Positions 1 through 6,250 of a stretch of 6,435 nucleotides of DNA are shown here, in pieces. Made by a program: the position numbers and the translations under genes. Under the pieces are notes generated by a model that was given only the letters and a program-made list of their open reading frames with translations, was not told the DNA's origin and made no database searches. How positions within the stretch are numbered: the stretch's first letter is position 1; each line of letters begins with the position of its first letter. The DNA is from Acidobacteriota bacterium (GTDB taxonomy: Bacteria > Acidobacteriota > Thermoanaerobaculia > Thermoanaerobaculales > Thermoanaerobaculaceae), in the NCBI GenBank assembly GCA_021782525.1, contig JAJXUY010000096.1:1-6435 (forward strand). The letters run 5' to 3'.

Positions 1-334
1 GGCCGACCAGCTCGCGGTCGGCGAGGAGGTGCTGGAGGACCTCGGGGTCGAGCCGAAGCGGTGCATCGTGGCGCTCAACAAGGTCGACCGAATCGACGGC
101 CCGCCGCCGGCCCCGCCCGGCCGCGCGACCGTCGCGATCTCGGCGCTCACCGGGGAGGGCCTCGATGAGTTGCGCGCTGCGCTCGCCGCCGCCGTGCTCG
201 CGCAGCCGGGCCTCGAGGTGTTGCGCTTCCCGGTCGAGGGGGGGGAGGCGCTGCAGCGCGCGCTGCGCGAGGAGATCGTCGTCGCCCGCCGCTTCTCGGC
301 GTCCGGGATCGAGCTCGTCGTGCGCCGCCGCTGA
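1..334 (+). CDS. hflX: GTPase HflX, C-terminal part (5' end outside window)
   Basis: The reading frame is open from base 2 and ends at TGA 332-334, giving the last 110 residues. NKVD (residues 26-29 of the fragment) is the G4 guanine-specificity motif, and AISALTGEGLDEL further on is the G5 SA motif. The tail contains REEIVVARRFSASGIELVV, a small C-terminal domain of the kind that follows the G domain in HflX. The Walker A and switch motifs would lie upstream of the window. HflX is a ribosome-associated GTPase that splits or rescues stalled 70S ribosomes; that role is family knowledge. An internal GTG at 29 is not the true start, because the homology continues upstream of it. The last 29 codons are repeated almost exactly at 2876-2965, downstream of the kinase gene. 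HflX is favoured over other TRAFAC GTPases from the G4-G5 spacing and the tail; confidence is good but not complete. Confidence 0.85.
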   Translation, partial: ADQLAVGEEVLEDLGVEPKRCIVALNKVDRIDGPPPAPPGRATVAISALTGEGLDELRAALAAAVLAQPGLEVLRFPVEGGEALQRALREEIVVARRFSASGIELVVRRR

Positions 335-345
335 GGCGCCGGCGG
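245..345 (+). repeat. Direct repeat, left copy (3' end of hflX)
   Basis: This segment covers the last 29 codons and stop of hflX plus about 11 following bases. It matches 2876-2976 in the same orientation. The 90 coding bases differ at 8 positions, four silent and four changing residues, and there are no gaps. Similarity ends abruptly on the left at the GAG codon (245 / 2876) and on the right after GCGCCGGCGG (336-345 / 2967-2976). The two copies start 2,631 bp apart and bracket the kinase gene. Confidence 0.9.
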
Positions 346-485
346 ACGGCGTCGCCGCGGTGCGACGCACATGCTGGCCACGCTGCGAGCGCGCGAGAGA
401 TCGTCGTGAGCGGGCCTGCCGCACACCCGCGCTATCCGGTTGCCGATGTAGACGCTAGAATGCCGCTCAAGAAGGACGCGAAACA
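335..485 (+). promoter_or_regulatory. Intergenic leader of the kinase gene with candidate -10 box
   Basis: This 151-bp gap lies between the hflX stop and the kinase start. TAGAAT at 456-461 matches five of six bases of the sigma-70 -10 consensus and would start transcription near 468. No convincing -35 sits 16-18 bases upstream; TTGCCG at 440-445 is too close. The 5' leader would be only about 18 bases, so the promoter call is tentative. Bases 391-407 (GCGCGAGAGATCGTCGT) match hflX 265-282 apart from one missing base and may be a third fragment of the repeat. No T-tailed hairpin after hflX was seen. Confidence 0.3.
469..476 (+). promoter_or_regulatory. Ribosome binding site of the kinase gene
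   Basis: AAGAAGGA lies nine bases before the ATG at 486. It is a purine-rich Shine-Dalgarno at usable spacing and supports that start. Confidence 0.65.
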
Positions 486-2846
486 ATGCCACCGCCCGTT
501 CGTTTCGGCCCCTATGAGATCGTCGCGCCGATCGGTGCCGGCGGCATGGGCGAAGTGTACCGGGCGCGCGACACCCGGCTCGGCCGTGAGGTCGCGGTCA
601 AGGTATTGCCTGCGGCGCTTGCCAGCGATCCCGAACGCTTGCGGCGGTTCGAGACGGAAGCTCGCGCCACGGCGGCGCTCTCCCACCCCAACGTCCTCGC
701 GGTCTTCGACCTCGGCACGCACGAAGGCTCGCCCTACCTGGTCGAGGAGCTTCTCGAGGGTGAGACGCTGCGAGAACGACTGAGCGCCGGACCGTTGCCG
801 CCGCGCAAGGCGGTTGAGCTGGCTCTGCAGGTCGCGCACGGCCTCGCCGCGGCGCACGACAGGGGCATCGTCCACCGCGACCTCAAGCCGGAAAACCTCT
901 TCATCACCCGGGACGGCATCGTCAAAATTCTCGACTTTGGCCTGGCGAGGCTCGTGGCGCCCGAGACCGATGGCACGCTGCACGAGGCGCCGACGGAGAT
1001 GGAGTGCACCGAGCTCGGTGCCGTCCTCGGGACGATGGGTTACATGGCGCCCGAGCAGCTCCGGGGTCAGCACGTGGATCACCGCGCCGACATCTTCGCC
1101 TTTGGTTGCGTGCTCTACGAGATGCTGTCGGGCCGACCCGCGTTCCGGCACGACACGCGCGCCGACACGATCTCCGCGCTCCTGCACGCCGACCCGCCGC
1201 CTCTGGCTGACTCGGGGCGTGACATTCCCACGGGCCTTGACCGGATCGTGCATCACTGCGTGGAGAAGCGGCCTGAGGATCGGTTCTCCTCGGCGCGCGA
1301 TCTCGCCCTGGCCCTGTCAGCGCTCTCGGAGGCCGGCGACATGAGGCCAGGTGTGGAGAGCGCGATTGCACGCCCACGGCTCCAGGGCCGCCGGGTTGCC
1401 GGCCTCGCGACGGGCGCCACCGTGTTGCTGCTCGCGGTGGCCCTTGTGGTCTGGCTCTCGAAGGGGAGGACGGCCGCAGCCGAGCCGATCCGATCGCTCG
1501 CGGTGTTGCCGCTGGCCAACCTGTCGGGCGATGCGAGCCAGGAGTATTTCGTGGACGGCCTCACCGAGGAGCTGATCGCCGACCTGTCGAAGATCAAGGC
1601 GCTAAAGGTCATCTCGCGAACCTCGGTCATGCAGTACAAGGGCGTGCAGAAGCCCCTTCCGGAGATCGCAAAGCAACTTGGTGTAAGCGGGATCATCGAA
1701 GGATCGGTCCTGAAGGCCGGTCATCAGGTGCGAATCACGGTGCAGCTGGTCAACGCGTCCACCGACACCAACCTGTGGGCGAAGAGCTACGACCGCGACC
1801 TGCGCGATGTGCTGACCCTGCAAGAGGACGTGTCGAAGGCCATCGCCCGCGAAGTCAGCGCCACGGTGACTCCTGCCGAGCAGAGCAGGCTGTCGTCCGC
1901 CGGGCCCGTCGACCCGGAGGCGCATGAGCTCTACCTGATGGGGCGGTTCCACTGGTGGAAGCGCACCGGGCCGGACTTGGCCCGTGCGATCGACGAGTTC
2001 GGGCAGGCGATCGCTCGCGACCCGAACTATGCCGCCGCGTACGCCGGCCTGGCCGACGCCTACGTGATCAGCGCCGACAACGGATTTCAACCCCCCGCGG
2101 TGGGGAGGGACCAGGCCAGAGCGGCGGCGCTGAAGGCCGTGGCCCTGGACGACTCGTTGGCCGAGGCGCACGTCGCCCTCGGCAACGTCTACGACAACTA
2201 CGACTGGGACTGGGCGCGCGGGGAGGCGGAGTTCCGTCGTGCCATCGAGCTGGATCCCAACTCCGCCCTGGCGTATTTCTTCTATGGGGCACATCTGTCC
2301 ACCGTTCGGCGCAACGACGAAGCCGTTGTCGCAGGCCTGCACGCGCGGGAGCTCGACCCACTCGGCACCAGGATCAACGCCGTTCTCGCTGCCATCTTCT
2401 ACACTGCGCGCCGTTACGACGAGGCGACCGCGGCAGGCCGCCGGGCGCTCGAGCTCGATCCCAACGACGACATGGGGCATCTGATCCTGGCCGAGGTGTG
2501 CCTTCGGAAGGGGATGCCTACCCAGGCGGTGGCCGAGTTGGAGCGGTTGCGCGGGAGCGATGACGCCGCCGTCCTGGTCGGTGCCTATGCCGCTGCGGGG
2601 AGAATGGCCGACGCTCGCCGCCAGCTCGCCGCAATCATGGACGAATCGCGGCGCCGCTACGCCCACGCGTATCTCCTGGCTGTGGCCCACGTCGGGGTTG
2701 CCGGTGATGACGAGATCTTTGCCTGGCTGGATAAGGCGTACCAGGAGCGCGATCTCGACCTCCCCTGGGGAACGGCCGACCCGATGTGGGACCGGGTACG
2801 CTCAGACCCGCGCTTCGTGGACCTGCTGCGACGCATGCACCTCTGA
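486..2846 (+). CDS. Membrane Ser/Thr protein kinase with TolB-like domain and TPR repeats
   Basis: This complete 786-residue Hanks-type kinase has all key residues: glycine loop GAGGMGEV (17-24), ATP-binding K39, helix-C E58, HRDLKPEN (130-137) with catalytic D132, DFG (150-152), an activation loop with several Thr, and APE (188-190). HRD makes it an RD kinase, expected to be activated by activation-loop phosphorylation. A single hydrophobic segment (about 304-325) follows. Then comes a TolB-N/FlgO-like domain (about 336-462, [13 protein letters not shown] to the [11 protein letters not shown] region) and TPR-like helical repeats (about 478-690), each marked by A-x-x-LDPN-type turns. The end, [11 protein letters not shown], is typical of this group. 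One membrane pass puts the kinase in the cytoplasm and the TolB/TPR part outside, suggesting a sensor or protein-binding role; ligand and substrates are unknown. The start is set by the ribosome binding site at 469-476. The gene is flanked by copies of the hflX 3' end and has lower GC than its surroundings, so it was probably acquired. Confidence 0.93.
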   Translation: MPPPVRFGPYEIVAPIGAGGMGEVYRARDTRLGREVAVKVLPAALASDPERLRRFETEARATAALSHPNVLAVFDLGTHEGSPYLVEELLEGETLRERLSAGPLPPRKAVELALQVAHGLAAAHDRGIVHRDLKPENLFITRDGIVKILDFGLARLVAPETDGTLHEAPTEMECTELGAVLGTMGYMAPEQLRGQHVDHRADIFAFGCVLYEMLSGRPAFRHDTRADTISALLHADPPPLADSGRDIPTGLDRIVHHCVEKRPEDRFSSARDLALALSALSEAGDMRPGVESAIARPRLQGRRVAGLATGATVLLLAVALVVWLSKGRTAAAEPIRSLAVLPLANLSGDASQEYFVDGLTEELIADLSKIKALKVISRTSVMQYKGVQKPLPEIAKQLGVSGIIEGSVLKAGHQVRITVQLVNASTDTNLWAKSYDRDLRDVLTLQEDVSKAIAREVSATVTPAEQSRLSSAGPVDPEAHELYLMGRFHWWKRTGPDLARAIDEFGQAIARDPNYAAAYAGLADAYVISADNGFQPPAVGRDQARAAALKAVALDDSLAEAHVALGNVYDNYDWDWARGEAEFRRAIELDPNSALAYFFYGAHLSTVRRNDEAVVAGLHARELDPLGTRINAVLAAIFYTARRYDEATAAGRRALELDPNDDMGHLILAEVCLRKGMPTQAVAELERLRGSDDAAVLVGAYAAAGRMADARRQLAAIMDESRRRYAHAYLLAVAHVGVAGDDEIFAWLDKAYQERDLDLPWGTADPMWDRVRSDPRFVDLLRRMHL

Positions 2847-2875
2847 GCGGTCCGGGGCCTCCTGCCGCTGGCTGT

Positions 2876-2965
2876 GAGGCGCTGCAGCGGACGCCGCGCG
2901 AGGAGATCGTCGTCGCCCGCCGCTCCTCGGCCGCCGGAATCGAACTCGTCGTGCGCCGCCGCTGA
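2876..2965 (+). pseudogene. Remnant of hflX 3' end downstream of the kinase gene
   Basis: The frame starting GAG GCG CTG CAG encodes 29 residues ending IELVVRRR and a TGA, in register with the true hflX tail at 245-334. Four residues differ: A to T, L to P, F to S and S to A. Four further base differences are silent. There is no start codon or Shine-Dalgarno, and homology stops at the left edge, so it cannot make a product. It lies 17 bases from the end of the convergent methyltransferase gene. That fits an ancestral order of hflX followed directly by the methyltransferase, before the kinase gene came between them. Confidence 0.85.
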
Positions 2966-2976
2966 TGCGCCGGCGG
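2876..2976 (+). repeat. Direct repeat, right copy (3' end of hflX)
   Basis: This is the partner of 245-345. It begins 29 bases after the kinase stop codon. The copies have diverged by about 9%, so the duplication is either old or joins two different hflX alleles. No short terminal inverted repeats or recombinase gene accompany it. Confidence 0.9.
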
Positions 2977-2982
2977 GATTGC

Positions 2983-3981
2983 TCAGCCGCCCGCCGGGAC
3001 GAGCGCCTCGACGAGGCCGTTCATCCGCTCATCGGCCTGCAGCAGGCGGACCTCTGCGAACCCGGCCGCCTCGAGCCCGCCGCGGATCTCGGCGAACGAG
3101 TACGTGCCGCCGCCCTCGGTGCCGACCAGCATGTCGACCGCGAACAGCGCGCCGCGCAGCGGGCGCGTGTGGTCCGGGCTCATCACGTGGTCGCGGACGA
3201 TCAGCCGGCCGCCGGGGAGGAGCGCCTGGCGGACCTTGCGGAACAGCGCGACGTTCTGCTCGGCGCTGTTCTGGTGGATGATCGCAAAGAGCAGCGCGAG
3301 GTCGTGGCCCGGCGGCAGCGGGTCGCGGTAGAAATCGCCGGCGAGGCACGTCACGCGGTCGGCCACGCCGGCCGAGCGCAGACGCCGGCGCGCGATCTCG
3401 ATCACCGGTGGCAGGTCGAACAGCGTCGCCCGCAGGCCGGGACAGGCCGCGAGGAACGCCTCGGTGTAGGTGCCGGACGCGCCGCCGACGTCGAGGAGGC
3501 GGGCGGCGTCATCGGGCCTGACGGCCGCGACGACGGCGGCGGCCATCGGCGCCGCGACTGCGTGCATCGCCGCGATGAACGCCTCGCGGTCGCGCTCGCG
3601 CTGCGCCGGCTCCGGTCGGTCGGCCGGCCGTCCTGTCGCGACGACGTCGGTGAGGGCGGACCAGCGCCGCCACAGCGCGACCGAGTGCCGCAGCATCGGC
3701 GCCACGCCGCGCTCCGAGCCCTCGTTCAACAGCGCGGCCACCTCCGGAGGGCAGCGGTAGGCGCCGTCGTGCTTGTCGAGCAGCTCGAGGGCCGCGAGCG
3801 CGTCGAGCAGGACCGCTGTCGCGCGCGGGTCGGTCCCGAGGGCCGCGGCCAGGTCGGTGGCGGTCATCGTGCGGCCGGCCAGTGGTGTGAAGACGTCGAG
3901 CTCGACCGCGGTGAGGAGCACGCGGGACTCCATGAACGCCCGGCCGAGGCCGAGGATCGCGTCGGATGTCATCGCCGTCAT
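2983..3981 (-). CDS. SAM-dependent O-methyltransferase (acetylserotonin / plant O-methyltransferase-like)
   Basis: This 332-residue protein has the size and layout of the Methyltransf_2 family. The helical N-terminal part (about 5-85) looks like the winged-helix dimerisation domain (TAVELDVFTPLAG, ATDLAAALGTDPRATAVLLDAL). The Rossmann domain has SAM motif I, LLDVGGASGTY (162-171), then TLFDLPPV (187-193), AGDFYRD (214-220) and LLPGGRLIVRDHVM (254-267). H236 in IIHQNS sits where the catalytic His of HDW/HDE motifs occurs, but the following residues are QN. The predicted reaction is methyl transfer from SAM to a hydroxyl of a small aromatic or polyketide-like substrate; the substrate is unknown. 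I chose ATG 3981 because AAGGGGGA precedes it closely and homology begins soon after. An upstream in-frame ATG at 4116 would add 45 low-complexity residues and is rejected. It is divergent from the lyase remnant and converges on the hflX remnant. Confidence 0.88.
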   Translation of the reverse strand: MTAMTSDAILGLGRAFMESRVLLTAVELDVFTPLAGRTMTATDLAAALGTDPRATAVLLDALAALELLDKHDGAYRCPPEVAALLNEGSERGVAPMLRHSVALWRRWSALTDVVATGRPADRPEPAQRERDREAFIAAMHAVAAPMAAAVVAAVRPDDAARLLDVGGASGTYTEAFLAACPGLRATLFDLPPVIEIARRRLRSAGVADRVTCLAGDFYRDPLPPGHDLALLFAIIHQNSAEQNVALFRKVRQALLPGGRLIVRDHVMSPDHTRPLRGALFAVDMLVGTEGGGTYSFAEIRGGLEAAGFAEVRLLQADERMNGLVEALVPAGG

Positions 3982-3985
3982 GTCG

Positions 3986-3993
3986 TCCCCCTT
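3986..3993 (-). promoter_or_regulatory. Ribosome binding site of the methyltransferase gene
   Basis: On the minus strand AAGGGGGA ends four bases before ATG 3981. This decides the start against the longer reading frame from 4116. A weak -10-like TAGACT lies at 4028-4023 (minus strand) without a clear -35. Confidence 0.65.
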
Positions 3994-4132
3994 AGCGCGC
4001 GACGCACCCAGGTCGCCGCGCGAGTCTACCGCCGCCCCGGGGCCGGAGGGCGGCGGCCGGCCAGGCCACGACGCGGTGCGTTCGCCAGCAAGGAGCCCGG
4101 ACCGCCGCGAAGCCATGGTGCTCCCGGGTCCG

Positions 4133-4140
4133 GGGGAGGT
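4133..4140 (+). promoter_or_regulatory. Ribosome binding site of the lyase remnant
   Basis: GGGGAGGT ends five bases before GTG 4146, an almost ideal Shine-Dalgarno. Translation initiation signals of the broken gene therefore survive. Confidence 0.65.
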
Positions 4141-4145
4141 GGCCG

Positions 4146-4510
4146 GTGCAGACCACGATCGAGCCGTACAGGAGCCGGGTCGTGGAGCCGACGCTCATGA
4201 CCACGCGCGAGGCGCGCGAGCGGTTCATCCGCGAGGCCGGGTACAACCCGTTCCTGCTCAATGCCGAGCAGGTCCTCATCGACCTCGTCACCGACTCGGG
4301 CGTGTCGGCGCTGTCGGCGAGGCAGTGGTCGGCGATGCGCGGCTCCGACGAGTCGTTCACTGGCCCGCGCAGCGTCTACCGGTTCCGCGAGGCGGTGCGC
4401 GCCCGGGTCGGACACGCGTTGGTGATCCCGTGCCACCAGGGAGGCCGGCCGAGCACCCGCTCGCGCGCGCCGCGCGTGCTCCTCCGGGACGTGACCGACG
4501 CCCGCAGTGA
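4146..4510 (+). pseudogene. Tryptophanase / tyrosine phenol-lyase N-terminal fragment, frameshifted and truncated
   Basis: From GTG 4146 the first 99 residues follow the N-terminus of the PLP-dependent beta-eliminating lyases. EPYRSRVVEP (6-15), AGYNPFLLNAEQVLIDLVTDSG (31-52), MRGSDESFTGPRS (64-76) and VIPCHQG (93-99) align with the equivalent TnaA/TPL segments. Family members normally have about 450-475 residues. After HQG (codon 4440-4442) the frame gives GRPSTRS, whereas the frame one base back gives RPAEHPLAR, matching the family HQGR-x-AE pattern. One base appears deleted near 4440-4442. In the shifted frame a stop falls at 4508-4510. No later lyase sequence is present: the PLP-binding lysine and C-terminal domain are missing, and the opposite-strand small gene begins at 4565. 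F71 replaces the Tyr used as acid/base in TPL (Tyr71) and TnaA (Tyr74). Tryptophanase and tyrosine phenol-lyase cannot be told apart from this part. The end coordinate is approximate. Confidence 0.8.
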
Positions 4511-4564
4511 CGAGCATTGCTCTACGACTGAAGGCGAATTGGCATCAGGCGAGGGCGCGGACGC

Positions 4565-4975
4565 TCAGCTCGTCAACCACGCCAGAGCCTCCGCCTCCGT
4601 GGCGCAGGCCTTGGTGTGCTTCGCGCCCGACGCCGCGAGGAACCCCTGCAGGAGCATGTTCTTCAGGCCGGTGATGCCGATGACCGCGTGGCGGGCGTTC
4701 CTTCTGGAGTAAACGTCTTTGCCGTACTGCTTCGCCTTGCTCATGAACTCGGGTCCGATCCCGCAGCTCTCGAGGTTGGTCGGGGCGAGCAGCAGGTCCG
4801 ACGAGCTCTCGACGATCCGGGCGGCCTCGTCGAGCCGGGCGATCATGTCCTCCTGCGTACGGCAGTCACGGTAGTCGACGTAGAGGGTCTTGTGGCCGGT
4901 GTGATTTCTCCATGAAACCGACGTGACCCTTGCCTCCTCTTGCTGGCCCCGCCCAGCCCGATCGGGTCGCACCAT
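4565..4975 (-). CDS. Small conserved-type protein, possibly STAS/SpoIIAA-like
   Basis: The frame encodes up to 136 residues and ends at TGA (4567-4565). The core from residue 20 (VSWRNHTGHKTLYVDYRDC) alternates predicted strands and helices: GHKTLYVDY, a helix QEDMIARLDEAARIV, strand DLLLAPTN, helix GPEFMSKAKQYGKDVY, strand ARHAVIGITGLK, and a C-terminal ATEAEALAWLTS. The pattern resembles small bacterial proteins sometimes placed with STAS/SpoIIAA-like folds, from memory and not firmly. No signal peptide or membrane segment is seen; it should be cytoplasmic. The start is uncertain. In-frame ATG 4975 and GTG 4972 lack a close Shine-Dalgarno, while AGGAGG at 4938-4933 sits five bases before a GTC codon (4927-4925), where a start would best fit the family. 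The gene follows the SPOR gene by 27 bases on the same strand, so co-transcription is likely. Confidence 0.7.
   Translation of the reverse strand: MVRPDRAGRGQQEEARVTSVSWRNHTGHKTLYVDYRDCRTQEDMIARLDEAARIVESSSDLLLAPTNLESCGIGPEFMSKAKQYGKDVYSRRNARHAVIGITGLKNMLLQGFLAASGAKHTKACATEAEALAWLTS
4933..4940 (-). promoter_or_regulatory. Strong Shine-Dalgarno inside the annotated small gene
   Basis: The minus strand reads AGAGGAGG, then five bases (CAAGG), then GTC. It lies inside the longest reading frame, which suggests the original start was at 4927 and the codon has since changed. The next ATG downstream (4913) is 19 bases away and in another frame. Confidence 0.5.
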
Positions 4976-5002
4976 AGTCGATCGTTGCAGCTTGCTTCCG
5001 AC

Positions 5003-6217
5003 TCACGGCGCGGCGAGACGGTACACGCCGCCGACCTCGCGCGTCTTGGCGGCGGCGATCTCGGCGCGGAACGCGCGCGCCTCGGCCGCGGTCGCGAAGC
5101 CGCCGACCACGACGCGGTACCACGTCCCATTCGCTCCAAGATCGACGAGCAGCGCGTACGCCGGGCGCCCGAGGTCGTGCCCGAGCCTGGCGGCGTCGGC
5201 GGTCGCGTTGTCGCGGTTGCGGTACGAGGCGAAGTGCACCACGAACGCCGGGCCGTGGCCGGTCCAGTCGGGGGAGCGCATCACTTCGACGCCTTCGGCG
5301 GTCTCGGGCCGGGCCGGGGTGGAAGCGGCCTCCGGGGTCGGCTGCACCGCGGCCGGCGTTGGCTCGGGCGCGGCGGGTGCGGCCTCGGGTGCAGCCGGCG
5401 TGGTCGTGCCCGCGGGGGTCGGCCCGGGCATCGCCTGCGCGGCGGTGGCCGCAGCGGGCTCCACGGGCGTCGGCGCCGCCGCGTCGGGTTGGCGCTCGCC
5501 GGCGCCCGGCCGCTCGGCCGGAGACGATGACTGGTCGACGGGCGATGCGGTTCGGCTCCCCGTCAGGCCGGGCCAGAGGATGACGACGATGACCACCGCG
5601 GCGAGCACGGCGAGCGCCGCCATCCCGATTCGCAGCACCGAGAACGATGGGCCGCCGCCTCGCGGCGCCGGCTCGGGTTCGACCTGCGCCGCCGGCTCCG
5701 CCCGGCGAAAGACGTCCTCGAACGAGACCGGCGCTTCACCCGGCCCGGGCCCGGACGCCGGCTCGGGGTGCACGTCGAACGGCGCAGCGGCGGGAGGCGC
5801 GGCGCTTGCAGCCTCGGGCACCGCCGGTTCCGGGGTGGACGCAAACGGTGCGGCCGGTGGAGGCGGCGGCGGCGCAGGATCGGTCGCTGCGCTCGCGCGG
5901 GTCTCCGGCTCGGGCTGCGGCGCGGGCGGGACCGGCCGGGCGCTTCGTTCGGGGTCGAACGTCTCCACGGGCCGAGCGCCGAGGGAGGGGTGCAGCGACC
6001 TCGGGTGCGAGACCTCGAGGATCGCGCGGGCCTGCTGGACGAGCTCCCCGAGCTCAGCCGGTGGCTCGCCCCGCCGGGTTCGCCTCGAGTCCTCGCCGCA
6101 GACGCGCAGCGCCGTCTGGAAGAGCTGCGCCTGCGGAATCCCGGCGTTGCGGTACTCGGCCGCGAGCCGGTTGAACAGCTCCGAGACCGGGACCACCTTG
6201 GCGGCGCCGGGGCTCAT
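5003..6217 (-). CDS. SPOR-domain single-pass membrane protein with long Pro/Ala-rich linkers
   Basis: This 404-residue protein starts at ATG 6217, with GAAGGG eight bases upstream. Residues 1-75 are predicted helical (VSELFNRLAAEYRNAG, ELGELVQQARAILEV) and cytoplasmic. A Pro/Ala/Glu-rich region (about 93-188) precedes one membrane helix (about 194-216, IGMAALAVLAAVVIVVILW). A second Pro/Ala/Thr-rich linker (about 222-305) leads to a C-terminal SPOR domain (about 323-402). There FVVHFASYRNRDNATADAARL, GTWYRVVVGGFATAAEARAF and the final GGVYRLA give the usual beta-alpha-beta pattern. SPOR domains bind denuded glycan strands of septal peptidoglycan, so this is probably an envelope or division-associated protein with its SPOR end in the periplasm. 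The layout resembles FtsN and DamX-type proteins but is not specific to either. It lies 33 bases after a MamK-like actin gene and 27 bases before the small gene. The conserved-looking cytoplasmic N-terminus could contact the filament protein (inference). Confidence 0.9.
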   Translation of the reverse strand: MSPGAAKVVPVSELFNRLAAEYRNAGIPQAQLFQTALRVCGEDSRRTRRGEPPAELGELVQQARAILEVSHPRSLHPSLGARPVETFDPERSARPVPPAPQPEPETRASAATDPAPPPPPPAAPFASTPEPAVPEAASAAPPAAAPFDVHPEPASGPGPGEAPVSFEDVFRRAEPAAQVEPEPAPRGGGPSFSVLRIGMAALAVLAAVVIVVILWPGLTGSRTASPVDQSSSPAERPGAGERQPDAAAPTPVEPAAATAAQAMPGPTPAGTTTPAAPEAAPAAPEPTPAAVQPTPEAASTPARPETAEGVEVMRSPDWTGHGPAFVVHFASYRNRDNATADAARLGHDLGRPAYALLVDLGANGTWYRVVVGGFATAAEARAFRAEIAAAKTREVGGVYRLAAP

Positions 6218-6225
6218 CGTGTCAG

Positions 6226-6231
6226 CCCTTC
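6226..6231 (-). promoter_or_regulatory. Ribosome binding site of the SPOR-protein gene
   Basis: On the minus strand GAAGGG lies eight bases before ATG 6217, in the short gap after the actin-like gene's stop codon. It supports that start. Confidence 0.6.
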
Positions 6232-6250
6232 ACCCGAGCTCGGCGCCCGG

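Noticed and set aside
335..360. GC-rich hairpin after hflX as a terminator
   Set aside because: Only a five-base stem (340-344 with 353-357) can form and no T-run follows; in this base composition that is not evidence.
432..1256. 274-codon minus-strand open frame across the kinase domain
   Set aside because: It is antisense to invariant kinase motifs and has no domain signature of its own.
1602..2690. 362-codon minus-strand open frame across the TPR region
   Set aside because: It mirrors the codon bias of the kinase gene and has no recognisable domain.
3982..4116. N-terminal extension of the methyltransferase from ATG 4116
   Set aside because: The 45 extra residues are low-complexity and overlap the divergent leader region, and a good Shine-Dalgarno supports ATG 3981.
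2965..4200. 411-codon plus-strand open frame opposite the methyltransferase
   Set aside because: Its Arg/Ala-rich product shows no recognisable motif, and it lies antisense to a gene with clear SAM motifs. Long antisense frames are common in GC-rich DNA.
4511..4712. Continuation of the lyase frame to 4712
   Set aside because: The first frame stays open, but the sequence no longer resembles a lyase and is antisense to the small gene after 4565.
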